Origin: Ilumatobacter sp963746265
Lineage (GTDB): Bacteria > Actinomycetota > Acidimicrobiia > Acidimicrobiales > Ilumatobacteraceae
DNA: 64,000 bases
Assembly (NCBI GenBank): GCA_963746265.1
Contig: CAVVAM010000015.1
Coordinates: 310,001-374,000 of the forward strand
Reading direction: 5' to 3'
Shown: positions 53,531 through 62,072 of the stretch, piece after piece
Layout of the letters: each line of letters opens with the position of its first letter
How positions within the stretch are numbered: the stretch's first letter is position 1
Made by a program: the position numbers and the translations under genes
Notes under the pieces: generated by a model
What the model saw: only the letters and a program-made list of their open reading frames with translations
Database searches by the model: none
What the model was told of the DNA's origin: nothing

Positions 53531-53934
53531 CTCGGCCGCGTGCTCCGATGACGACGCACCTGTTCGTCTACGGGACCCTCCGTCCCGGGGATGTCCGATG
53601 GTGGCTGCTCGAGCGCTTCGTCGACGACGAGGGGGTCGACGACACGGCCGGCGGTGCCGTCTTCGACACGGGGCTCGACTACCCCGCAGCCGTGTTCGGC
53701 TCGGACGGGACGATCGTCGGCCGCACCTACGCACTTCGCCCGGAACTCCTGGCCGAGGCGCTCGCCGTCCTCGACCACGAGGAGAGCAGCGTCGAGGGGC
53801 GGTACCGACGAATCCGAGTCGTGACCGGACGGGGCGAGGAGGCGTGGGCGTACGCCTACGGCGGCGGGCTCGAGCTGTCGCCGATTCCGTCGGGAGACTG
53901 GTTCGACCGGCCCGAACGCGGACCGGCGCCCTGA
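53527..53934 (+). CDS. Gamma-glutamylcyclotransferase-like (AIG2) protein
   Basis: This 135-residue protein has the family opening VYGTLRPGD, which binds the gamma-glutamyl group, and a candidate catalytic Glu in LDHEESSVEGRYRR. Members cyclise gamma-glutamyl amines to 5-oxoproline. The substrate is unknown. GTG 53527 overlaps the antiporter stop as GTGA. ATG 53548 would shorten it by seven residues. Confidence 0.82.
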   Translation: MTRPRAPMTTHLFVYGTLRPGDVRWWLLERFVDDEGVDDTAGGAVFDTGLDYPAAVFGSDGTIVGRTYALRPELLAEALAVLDHEESSVEGRYRRIRVVTGRGEEAWAYAYGGGLELSPIPSGDWFDRPERGPAP

Positions 53935-53972
53935 GCGACCGAGCCGACGCGACAGCGGGTCGGACGGACCGC

Positions 53973-54989
53973 TCAGAAGTACTCGGTGGCGATCGTGTGG
54001 GTGGCGCGCACGTGAGCCTCGATCTCGGCCTCCGACAGTGTCGGACCCAACTCCACCGTGATGCCGACACCGGTCTCGGGGATCACGGTCCGCGACCACT
54101 GCGAGGCCGTGCCGGTGTACGTCCCTCCCGTGATCTCGACGATCGGGAGACCGGCCACCTGGGCGTACCGGGTCCGGATCTCGCCGGATCGTCCCGACCC
54201 CGGTGCGATCCGGTACAGGTCCTGGTGGTACCAGAGCATCACCTGGGGCCTGACGGAGTCGCCGAGCGCCACCAATGACTGCGTCTCGGGTTCGCTCGCC
54301 GGTGCCGTCCCGCCGTACTGCCAGAAGCCGGGTTCGCCGAGCACATCCCAATTCGCCGGGAAGTTCCGATTGAGGTCGACACCGTTTGCGTTCTGGCGGT
54401 CCGAGATGGCGGCGCCGTCGGGGTTCATCGAACGCACCAGCCACAGTTCGACACCGTCGGGCACCGGCTCGACCGCGAGCCGGTCGATGATCGCCGTCCC
54501 CGCCGACTCGTTGCCGTGGATCACGCCGACCGCGAGGACCCGCGTGCCCCCGGGAGTGCCGCGCCGGATGACGGAGATCGGTCGACCCTGCACCGACCGG
54601 CCGATCTCGACCTCGACATCGAGCGGCAAGCCGAAGGCATCGATCGGCGCGATCGGCGGCAGGGTCGGCGCGGGTGGCGGCACCGTGGACGTCGTGATGG
54701 TCGTGGACGTCGGCGCACTCGCGGACGTCGTCGCGATCGTGGTCGTCGTCGCGATCGTGGTCGTCGTCGCGATCGTGCTCGTCGTCGGCGCGATCGTGCG
54801 CGTCGAACTCGTGCTGGCAGCGGTCGTCGGCGGCAGCGTCGTGGTGCTCGGCGGTGACGTCGGCGTCGTCGCCGCACTCGACGCGCTCGGTGTCGGCACA
54901 GCACCGGCCGAGGCTGCGCCGTCGGAGCCCGAACACGCCGTCGACAGTGCCGGGACGGCAAGCAGCAGCGCGGCGATCCGGTGATTCAC
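53973..54989 (-). CDS. Exported M14-family zinc carboxypeptidase-like lipoprotein
   Basis: The 338-residue protein has a signal ending in a lipobox (LSTAC) and a long Thr/Ser/Pro linker (residues about 30-110). An M14 domain follows: zinc His and Glu in VIHGNESAG, NGVDLNRNFPANW with substrate-binding Arg, the second zinc His in MLWYHQDL and the catalytic Glu in ITVELGP. It probably trims peptides, possibly wall peptides such as those cut by amidated-DAP carboxypeptidases (inference). The start is GTG overlapping the M20 stop (GTGA). Confidence 0.87.
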   Translation of the reverse strand: MNHRIAALLLAVPALSTACSGSDGAASAGAVPTPSASSAATTPTSPPSTTTLPPTTAASTSSTRTIAPTTSTIATTTTIATTTTIATTSASAPTSTTITTSTVPPPAPTLPPIAPIDAFGLPLDVEVEIGRSVQGRPISVIRRGTPGGTRVLAVGVIHGNESAGTAIIDRLAVEPVPDGVELWLVRSMNPDGAAISDRQNANGVDLNRNFPANWDVLGEPGFWQYGGTAPASEPETQSLVALGDSVRPQVMLWYHQDLYRIAPGSGRSGEIRTRYAQVAGLPIVEITGGTYTGTASQWSRTVIPETGVGITVELGPTLSEAEIEAHVRATHTIATEYF

Positions 54990-56410
54990 CCACCACCTCG
55001 TCGGGCGTGGGCGTCGAGCAGGTCGGCGACCGCAAGTGTGAGTCGGCGTGCGGTCGGGATGTGGAGGTACTCGTTCGGGCCGTGCGCATTGGCGTCGGGG
55101 CCGAGAACGCCGGTGATCACGAACTGAGCATCGGGAAACCGTTCGCCGAGCATGCCCATGAACGGAATCGAACCGCCCTCGCCGAACAGCCGGGCGGGCC
55201 GTCCGAACGCGTGCTTGGACGCGACATCGAGCGCTGACTCCAGCCACGGTGCGAGCGCCGGTGCGTTCCAGCCGGGACCGGACTCGACATCGGTCACCGT
55301 CACTCGGGCGCCGTAGGGCGGATCGGCCGCGAGCACGGCGGCCATCTCGGCCGCGGCCGCTGCGGCGTCGGCGGTCGGGGGAACCCGCAGCGACAGCTTC
55401 AGCGACGTGCGGGGACGCAAGACGTTGCCGGCGCGGCCGGTCGGCGGCAGACCGTCGGCGCCCACGACGCTGAGTGCCGCCCGCCAGGTCCTGGCCAGCA
55501 GTTGCTCGGCGGGATCGGCGGTGGTCGGTCGAGCACCGTCGACGAACGGGTAGCGGTCGGCGATCGGTCCGATCTCGGCGCCGGTCTCGGCCGCTTGCGC
55601 CATCCGGTCGGCGGGGACGTCGACGGCGACGGCATCGAGCGTGACCTCGCCGGTCTGCTCGTCCTCGATACGCGAGAGCAGGGCGCGGGCGATCCGGAAC
55701 GTCGACGGCACCATCCCGGACACGTCGCCCGAATGCAGCCCCTCGTCGACGATGTCGACGTGCAGCGTTGCCGTTGCCATGCCCCGCAGCGACGTCGTGA
55801 CCCACATGCGTTCGTAGTCGATGCAGCCGGAGTCCAGGCAGATCACGAGCGATGGGGAACCGATCCGCGCGGTCAGCGCCTCGACGTGGGCGGGCAGATC
55901 CGGCGACCCCGACTCCTCGCTGGCCTCGATCAGGACGACGAGTCGGGCGTGCGAGCCGCCGCCGGCATGGACCGCCTCGATCGCCGCCAGACTGGCGAAC
56001 GCGGCGTATCCGTCGTCCGCGCCGCCGCGCCCGTACAACCGATCGCCGTCGAGCACCGGGGTCCACGGGCCGAGCCCCTCGCGCCACCCCTCCATCTCCG
56101 GCTGTTTGTCCAGATGGCCGTAGAGCAGCACGGTGTCGTCGACGGCACCGCCCCCGTTCGGCGGCACCTCGACCACGATGACCGGTGATCGACCCGGCAG
56201 CTCGTGCACCTCGACCGACAGCCCCGGGATCGGACGGGCCGCACACCACTCTCGGATCAACTCGACCGCGGCATCCATGTGACCGTGGTCGCGCCACTCG
56301 GGATCGAACGCCTCGCTGACGTTCGGAATCGCGATGTACTCGTGCAGTACGGGCACGATCTGATCCCAGCGGGCATCGACGAGTTCGGCAGCGGCGGGAG
56401 CGAGCGACAT
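54986..56410 (-). CDS. M20-family dipeptidase/peptidase
   Basis: This 474-residue metallo-amidohydrolase has zinc ligands in LYGHLDKQPE (His, Asp), YGRGGADDGY, EASEESGSPD with the catalytic Glu pair, and LDSGCIDY. A dimerisation domain with GLHSGDVSG follows in the middle. It is cytoplasmic, with no signal. M20 members of this type hydrolyse dipeptides or N-acyl amino acids. It is coupled to the exported M14 gene, so imported peptides released outside may be its substrates (inference). Confidence 0.9.
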   Translation of the reverse strand: MSLAPAAAELVDARWDQIVPVLHEYIAIPNVSEAFDPEWRDHGHMDAAVELIREWCAARPIPGLSVEVHELPGRSPVIVVEVPPNGGGAVDDTVLLYGHLDKQPEMEGWREGLGPWTPVLDGDRLYGRGGADDGYAAFASLAAIEAVHAGGGSHARLVVLIEASEESGSPDLPAHVEALTARIGSPSLVICLDSGCIDYERMWVTTSLRGMATATLHVDIVDEGLHSGDVSGMVPSTFRIARALLSRIEDEQTGEVTLDAVAVDVPADRMAQAAETGAEIGPIADRYPFVDGARPTTADPAEQLLARTWRAALSVVGADGLPPTGRAGNVLRPRTSLKLSLRVPPTADAAAAAAEMAAVLAADPPYGARVTVTDVESGPGWNAPALAPWLESALDVASKHAFGRPARLFGEGGSIPFMGMLGERFPDAQFVITGVLGPDANAHGPNEYLHIPTARRLTLAVADLLDAHARRGGG

Positions 56411-56418
56411 GGTCGCCC

Positions 56419-56424
56419 ACCGTA
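56419..56424 (-). promoter_or_regulatory. Probable -10 element (TACGGT) of the M20-M14 operon
   Basis: On the minus strand TACGGT ends eight bases before ATG 56410. Confidence 0.45.
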
Positions 56425-56477
56425 CGGCCCTGCGCACCCCGTCGCCGGTCATCGTGCGCACCTGCGATGCTGGACGG

Positions 56478-57170
56478 ATGCGGCCGTTCGCGGCGCTCCT
56501 CCTCGTCGTCGCGACCGCCTGCGCCGGTGGCACGTCGACGGCGACCGATCGCCAGACCGACCGACCCGGAGCGGAGTCGCCGGCCGGCAGTGGACCATCG
56601 CAGATCTCCACCAGCTCGGTCGCGGCCCCCTCGACATTCGTCGCGTCGTCGTCGACCACGACCGGAACGCCCACGACACGGCCCACACCGCCGATCACCG
56701 TGACGGCGCCCACGACGACCCGGGGCGGATCGTGGCCGTCGACGGAATGATCGACCCGGTCGTCGGCCACCATGCCCACGTCATCCAACCGATCGAGGAG
56801 ATCGACGACACCTGGGTCCTCTTCGGCCTGGGCAACCTCTTGTCGAACCTCACCGACCTCGCGTCGTTGGCCCGACGCCAGTCAGGACGGAGCGGTCGTC
56901 ATCGTCGAGGTCACCGTCGACGACCGTGGCGGCGGGGCGGTCTCGCGACCGACCGCTGTCGCCACGTGGGTCGACAAGGAGGCCGGCTCGATCGTCCGCG
57001 TCGTCGATCACGAGTTGCGGCGATCCCGACATCGGCGCCGGCCAGCGCTGACTGCTCCAGGAGCCACGGGCACGAACCGAACGTGTCCTGGCCCGGTTCC
57101 TGGCTGCAGACGCGGTATCGTGGCGTTGCCGGATGGTGACCGGAACGCGCCCGGGTCGGTTGACCTGTAG
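56478..57170 (+). pseudogene. Broken CapA/PgsA-like lipoprotein gene
   Basis: Three frames carry successive pieces of one protein. ATG 56478 gives a lipoprotein signal (FAALLLVVATACAGG) and a Thr/Pro linker up to 56750. Around 56733-56880 a second frame reads MIDPVVGHHAHVIQPIEEID and WVLFGLGNLLSN, the C-terminal motif of CapA poly-gamma-glutamate synthesis proteins. From about 56880 a third frame reads DGAVVIVEVTVDDRGGGAVS, ending at 57170. The catalytic first two thirds of the CapA domain are missing. A large internal deletion plus two frameshifts explains this. Confidence 0.75.
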
Positions 57171-57280
57171 CGGTTTCATGCCACCCTGACGGTGCGGACC
57201 CAGGTTCGCGACATCCGTGAACACAACCTTCACGAACCGACAACGGGTGGAACCGTCCACCTACCTCAAGGGGAGAATCA

Positions 57281-58690
57281 ATGACTTCACGCCGAATCAA
57301 GGTGCTGGCTCCACTGCTGGCATTCTCGATCGTCGCAGCCGCGTGTGGCGGCGACGACGACGACGCAACACCTGCCGAGTCGACCGCCGACGCCGGTGGT
57401 GACGAGTCGACCGCCGACGCCGGTGGTGACGAGTCGACCGCCGATGCCGGCGGCGACACGATGGACTTCGGCGGTGCCGAAGTCACGATCACGGGTTCCG
57501 AGCGCGACGACCCGTCGGTTGCTGCGATCAACGACACGTTGAACGAGCACTTCGCTCCGATGAATCTGACGGTCACCTTCGCCGGTGACGCCGACTGGGA
57601 AGCCAACATCAACACCCAGGTGCAGGGCGGCAACCCGCCCAACATCTCGTTCTTCCCGCAGCCCGGCAAGCTCGCCGACTTCGCCCGCCAGGAGTTCCTG
57701 AAGCCGGTGACCCAGGACGTGGTGGACACTGTCAACGAGTATTGGGCGCCTGACTTCGCGGCATTCGGCGAGGTCGACGGCACCCAGTTCGGCGTGCCGG
57801 CCAAGTCCGACCTCAAGGGCATCGTCTTCTACAAGCCGGCCCTCTTCGAAGCCGACGGGTACGAGGTTCCCACGACGTTCGACGAGTTCACCGCACTGGT
57901 CGACACGATGGCTGCCGCTGACGGCCCGAAGCCGCTGTGTGTCGGCATCGAGTCGGGTACCGCAACCGGCTGGATGTTCACCGACTGGACCGAGGACATG
58001 ATGCTGCGCCTGTGGGGTGGCGAGGTCTACGACGGCTGGATCAGCAACGAGGTCAAGTTCGACGACGAACGAGTGATCGAGGCGATGCAGACCGTCAAGG
58101 ACCTCTGGACCGAAGAGAACGTGTTCGCCCCCGGCGGCACGATCTCGGCGACGAACTTCGGCACCCCGGTCGCCGAGGCACACCTCGCCGACGACTGCTA
58201 CATGGTGCGTCACTCGAACTTCTTCGCCGGCCTCTACCCGGCGGGAACGAGCTTCGCCGATCCCGAGAACCCCGACGCCATCGACGTCTTCTACTTCCCC
58301 GACATCAACGGTGACGGCCCGGTGTTGACCGCCGGCACGATCGCCGGTGCGTTCGACGAAGACCCCGCCACCATGGCCGTCATGGAGTACCTGGCCACGC
58401 CGGAGTACGCCCAGATCCGTCAGCAGAAGCAGACCGCCGAGCTCGACGGCAGCATCTCTGGCTACCTGTCGGGCGCCAAGGGCCAGGACACCAGCGTCTA
58501 CCAGCCGCTCGAGCAGCGGTTCCTGGAGATCCTTCAGACGGCCGATTTCGTGCGGTTCGACGGTGGCGACCTGATGCCGGCCGATGTCGGTTCCGGATCG
58601 TTCTGGTCCGAGGGCACGTCGCTGGTCAATGGCGACATCACCGCCGCGGAAGCGGGAGCGAACATCCAGGCCACCTGGCCGCAGGGCTGA
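57281..58690 (+). CDS. Sugar ABC transporter substrate-binding lipoprotein (AglE-like)
   Basis: The 469-residue lipoprotein has a lipobox ending in VAAAC and then an acidic tandem-repeat spacer (ADAGGDEST x3). A family-1 solute-binding fold follows (NPPNISFFPQPGKLADFARQ, FGVPAKSDLKGIVFYKPALF, GTIAGAFDED). It resembles alpha-glucoside-binding AglE. AGGGGAGA lies just upstream of the ATG. A hairpin pair separates it from the permease genes, which suggests higher expression of the binding protein. The sugar is unknown. Confidence 0.9.
   Translation: MTSRRIKVLAPLLAFSIVAAACGGDDDDATPAESTADAGGDESTADAGGDESTADAGGDTMDFGGAEVTITGSERDDPSVAAINDTLNEHFAPMNLTVTFAGDADWEANINTQVQGGNPPNISFFPQPGKLADFARQEFLKPVTQDVVDTVNEYWAPDFAAFGEVDGTQFGVPAKSDLKGIVFYKPALFEADGYEVPTTFDEFTALVDTMAAADGPKPLCVGIESGTATGWMFTDWTEDMMLRLWGGEVYDGWISNEVKFDDERVIEAMQTVKDLWTEENVFAPGGTISATNFGTPVAEAHLADDCYMVRHSNFFAGLYPAGTSFADPENPDAIDVFYFPDINGDGPVLTAGTIAGAFDEDPATMAVMEYLATPEYAQIRQQKQTAELDGSISGYLSGAKGQDTSVYQPLEQRFLEILQTADFVRFDGGDLMPADVGSGSFWSEGTSLVNGDITAAEAGANIQATWPQG
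57377..57457 (+). repeat. Three 27-base tandem repeats in the binding-protein gene
   Basis: Units at 57377-57403, 57404-57430 and 57431-57457. The first two are identical and the third differs at a few third positions. They encode the acidic spacer between lipid anchor and binding domain and could vary in copy number. Confidence 0.9.
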
Positions 58691-58696
58691 CGAATC

Positions 58697-58724
58697 GAAC
58701 CGACCCGGTCCGCCGGGTCGGTTC
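58697..58724 (+). terminator. First hairpin after the binding-protein gene
   Basis: GAACCGACCC (58697-58706) pairs with GGGTCGGTTC (58715-58724) across an eight-base loop, seven bases after the stop codon. No T-run follows. Confidence 0.55.
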
Positions 58725-58732
58725 ACACCGAT

Positions 58733-58764
58733 CGGGGCACCGACACTAAGGTGTCGGTGCCCCG
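58733..58764 (+). terminator. Second, stronger hairpin before the permease genes
   Basis: A perfect 14-base stem, CGGGGCACCGACAC (58733-58746) with its complement at 58751-58764, has a TAAG loop and is followed by TTGAAATT. It is likely a partial terminator or mRNA-stabilising structure between binding protein and permease. Confidence 0.7.
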
Positions 58765-58797
58765 TTGAAATTCGGGGGCACGAGCCAAGGGGGGCAC

Positions 58798-60882
58798 TTG
58801 GAAACGATGCAGTCGGGGGACGTCGATCCCCGTGATCCGATGGAAGGCGATCACGTCGCAGCGGCCACGGCCACAGGCACGCCCACACCGTCGTGGTGGG
58901 CAAAACAGTCGTGGGCCAACCGTGTCGTGCTCGTGGTGGGGGCGGTCGGCACGATCGTGCTCGCGGTTCTGTCCGACAAGGTGCGCAGCACCATCATCAC
59001 CGTCGTCATCGCCGTCGGTGCCTGTGCCGGCATCTGGATCGGCGCCAACATCCTGTTCGACCAGGTGCAGACCCGCTGGCAACGCTTCCAGACGATCGCC
59101 TTCGCAATCCTCGGAGCCCTCGTCGGCATCCTGCTGCACGGCAACCGATTGACGGTCGGCTCCGACAGCGGGTTCTGGTCGTGGGTGCTCGGTCCCATCG
59201 TCGGGGGGGTGGTGTTCGGCGCGCTCGGATTCGTGCTCGCCGCGAACGACGATCCCCGGCAACGGCTGATGGCGGCAGTGGGATGCTTCGCCGTGGTCGG
59301 TGTCGGTATCGGGTTGCTGCTCCGCGAAGAGGTCCAACCGGGTGTCGACTGGGTGGCGACGATCGTGTACACGGCGGTGTTCGCAGCCATCGGCGCAGGA
59401 CTGGCCGTGCTCGCCAAGCGTGAACCTCGAGCTGGTCTGCTCCTCGGTGGGGCGGTCGGCTGGCTGTTGGGATACTGGGGCGGCGCCGACGTCGGCGACG
59501 GCAACGTGGGCACCGCGATCCTCGGCGCTCTCGTCCCGGCCGTGCTGATCGGCGTCCATGTCGGCGGCTCGCACAACCCCGACTACAACGAGCGCCTCGA
59601 CCTCGACCGCTCGTCTCGGGCCTGGATCTTCCTCGGCCCCGGGCTGCTGTTCATCGCCGTCATGCTCGTGGTCCCGACGATTCGCACCGCCTACCTGTCA
59701 CTGCTCGACCGCGACTCCGAGGACTTCGTGGGTGTCGACAACTACGTCGACACGTTCACCGACAAGGCGAGCTGGGACGCGTCGGAGTGGACGAACATGT
59801 TCACCAGCTATCCCTTCCTGATCGGCCTGACCGTCCTGGTCATCGCCGGGGCGATCGGGTTCCGGCAGAAGCAGCTCACGGGCCGCGCCGTCGAGCTCGG
59901 CAACCCGACCGTGCTGCCGCTCGTCGCCGGGTTCATGTTCGTGTGCTTCGGCGCCTTCACCGCCATGCGCGGGACGATCATCAACAACCTCTGGTGGGTC
60001 GTGACCGTGACGTTCTGCTCCACCGCACTCGGGCTCGCCATCGCCGTGCTCGCCGACGGCCGCGGCGGCGAGAAGATCGCCAAGTCGATCATCTTCATGC
60101 CGATGGCGCTGTCGCTCGTGGGTGCGTCGATCATCTGGCGATTCGTCTACCAGACCCGGGACATCTCCAAGGAGCAGACCGGGGTCGCCAACGCGCTGTG
60201 GATCGGTCTCGGCAAACTCAGCACCGGCTCCGGCATTCCCACGCTGATCGGCGCCATCGTGCTCGGCGTACTGGTCGCCGTCATCGCCACGTTCCTGGCC
60301 CGGTCGCTCGTGCGCCAGGCCTACGGGCGAGCGGCCGTGCCGGCCGTCCTCCTGATCTTCGCCGGGTGGGTCTTCCTCCGGTACACGCAGATCGTCGGCG
60401 GTGGCGTCGGTGGATTCAGGGTCAACGACGACGGCGAGACCGTGGGGCAGACGATCGTGTTCGTGCAGGAGAGCCCGTACAACAACTTCTGGCTGATGGT
60501 GATCCTGATCTGGATCCAGGTCGGCTTCTCGATGGTCATCCTGTCAGCGGCCATCAAGGCGGTGCCGACCGAGCTGATCGAGGCCGCCAAGATCGACGGT
60601 GCCACCGACAGCCAGGTGTTCTGGCGGGTCACACTCCCCCAGATCGGCACCACGATCGGCGTCGTCGTCACCACGCTCATCGTGTTGGTGATGAAGGTGT
60701 TCGACATCGTGAAGGTCGTGACCAACGGCCAGTTCGACACACAGGTCCTGGCCAACGACATGTTCCAGCAGGCGTTCAACATCTTGAACATCGGCCGGGG
60801 CGCGGCGTTGGCGATGCTGATCTTCATCTCGGTCCTGCCGGTCATGATCTTCAACATTCGTCGCATGCAGAAGGAGGTCTGA
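58798..60882 (+). CDS. Sugar ABC transporter permease with long membrane N-terminal extension (AglF-like)
   Basis: The 694-residue protein is about twice the normal length of this permease type. Residues about 40-265 form roughly eight extra hydrophobic segments (for example RVVLVVGAVGTIVLAVL and LGPIVGGVVFGALGFVL). The MalF-like core then begins (WIFLGPGLLFIAVMLVVPTIRTAYLSL). It carries the EAA loop IEAAKIDGATDSQVFWRVTLP and an extra helical insertion of about 60 residues near 490-550. TTG 58798 follows AAGGGGGG closely; ATG 58807 is the alternative. The extension's role is unknown. Confidence 0.85.
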   Translation: METMQSGDVDPRDPMEGDHVAAATATGTPTPSWWAKQSWANRVVLVVGAVGTIVLAVLSDKVRSTIITVVIAVGACAGIWIGANILFDQVQTRWQRFQTIAFAILGALVGILLHGNRLTVGSDSGFWSWVLGPIVGGVVFGALGFVLAANDDPRQRLMAAVGCFAVVGVGIGLLLREEVQPGVDWVATIVYTAVFAAIGAGLAVLAKREPRAGLLLGGAVGWLLGYWGGADVGDGNVGTAILGALVPAVLIGVHVGGSHNPDYNERLDLDRSSRAWIFLGPGLLFIAVMLVVPTIRTAYLSLLDRDSEDFVGVDNYVDTFTDKASWDASEWTNMFTSYPFLIGLTVLVIAGAIGFRQKQLTGRAVELGNPTVLPLVAGFMFVCFGAFTAMRGTIINNLWWVVTVTFCSTALGLAIAVLADGRGGEKIAKSIIFMPMALSLVGASIIWRFVYQTRDISKEQTGVANALWIGLGKLSTGSGIPTLIGAIVLGVLVAVIATFLARSLVRQAYGRAAVPAVLLIFAGWVFLRYTQIVGGGVGGFRVNDDGETVGQTIVFVQESPYNNFWLMVILIWIQVGFSMVILSAAIKAVPTELIEAAKIDGATDSQVFWRVTLPQIGTTIGVVVTTLIVLVMKVFDIVKVVTNGQFDTQVLANDMFQQAFNILNIGRGAALAMLIFISVLPVMIFNIRRMQKEV

Positions 60883-60883
60883 G

Positions 60884-61849
60884 ATGAGCCAGGTCACGTC
60901 AGCCGCACCGTCCGGCATCGCATCCGATGCCCCGGAGGCCAGCTCGGGCCAGACCGGACGCTGGTACGGCTTCATCCGCAGCCTCCCGACCGGCGTCGTC
61001 TGGTTCCTCGTCATCTTGTGGAGCATTCCGAGCCTCGGGTTGTTCGTCAACTCGTGGCGAAGCCGTGACGCCCAGCTCGCAACGGGCTGGTGGACGACCC
61101 GACCCGACGAGCTGACCCTCGACAACTACGACCAGATCTTCGGTGCCCGCAACAGCATCTGGGACTCGCTGGCGAACTCGTTCGCGATCGCACTACCCGC
61201 CACGATCATCCCGATCGCCTTCGCAGCGTTCGCCGCGTACGGGTTCGCCTGGGTGGACTTCAAGGGTCGCAAGGGGCTGTTCATCGCCACCGTGTCGCTG
61301 CTCGCGATCCCGCTGCAGGTGGCGCTGATCCCGTTGCTCCAGCTGTACGTCGGCGGAGCGAAGTTGACGCTGCCGTTGCTCGACAAGACGGTGACGCTGA
61401 TCCCCGACTTCGATCTGGCGGGGAACACCACGGCGGTCTGGTTGACGCACACCGGGTTCGCGATGCCGTTCGCGATCTTCCTGCTGCACAACTACATCAG
61501 CTCGTTGCCGAAGGACCTGTTCGAGGCGGCTCGCATCGACGGTGCGAACCACTTCACGATCTTCTGGCGGCTGGTGCTGCCGTTGTCGGTGCCGGTGCTC
61601 GCGGCGTTCGCGATCTTCCAGTTCCTCTGGACCTGGAACGACTACCTGGTGGCCAACACCATGGTCGGCTCCAACCCCGACTCGCACCCGACGACGATCC
61701 TGATCGCCAACCTGGCGGGTGACTTCGGCCGCAACGAGCACATCCTCCCGGCGGCGGCGTTCGTCCAGGCATTCATCCCACTCGTGGTGTTCTTCGCACT
61801 CCAGCGCTACTTCGTCCGCGGCATGCTCGCCGGCTCCGTGAAGGGATAA
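60884..61849 (+). CDS. Sugar ABC transporter permease (AglG-like)
   Basis: This 321-residue second permease of the importer has six hydrophobic segments and the EAA loop FEAARIDGANHFTIFWRLVLPLS, which contacts the ATPase. ATG follows the first permease stop by one base. No ATPase gene is in the window. Importers of this class often share a MsmK/UgpC-type ATPase encoded elsewhere (established for related systems), so that is likely here. Confidence 0.9.
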   Translation: MSQVTSAAPSGIASDAPEASSGQTGRWYGFIRSLPTGVVWFLVILWSIPSLGLFVNSWRSRDAQLATGWWTTRPDELTLDNYDQIFGARNSIWDSLANSFAIALPATIIPIAFAAFAAYGFAWVDFKGRKGLFIATVSLLAIPLQVALIPLLQLYVGGAKLTLPLLDKTVTLIPDFDLAGNTTAVWLTHTGFAMPFAIFLLHNYISSLPKDLFEAARIDGANHFTIFWRLVLPLSVPVLAAFAIFQFLWTWNDYLVANTMVGSNPDSHPTTILIANLAGDFGRNEHILPAAAFVQAFIPLVVFFALQRYFVRGMLAGSVKG

Positions 61850-61857
61850 CTGCTCGG

Positions 61858-61926
61858 CCTCACTCGCTCGGCTCCGCCTCGCTCGGTTCGCTCCGAACCC
61901 GCGTGGTGCGTGACGATCGAGTGAGG
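61858..61926. repeat. Structured CGCTCGG-repeat region after the ABC operon
   Basis: Nested inverted repeats: CCTCACTCG (61858-61866) with CGAGTGAGG (61918-61926) on the outside, and GGTTCG (61885-61890) with CGAACC (61894-61899) inside. Between them are directly repeated CGCTCGG/CGCTCC units. It may act as a terminator or be a REP-like element. Confidence 0.5.
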
Positions 61927-62060
61927 ACCGGGGCGACCTCGCGAGCCCCTGCAGCGGACACGGCTGCGTTCGACTCAAGATTGCGCTTCACGTCACCTCG
62001 TCGGGCCGAACGGGTACGCCCGAGCGATGTCTGCATGGGCGAGTCGGTTCTCGCCTTGGC

Positions 62061-62066
62061 TAGGTT
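62061..62066 (+). promoter_or_regulatory. Probable -10 element (TAGGTT) of the nitronate-monooxygenase-like gene
   Basis: TAGGTT ends six bases before GTG 62073. Confidence 0.5.
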
Positions 62067-62072
62067 CGGGGC

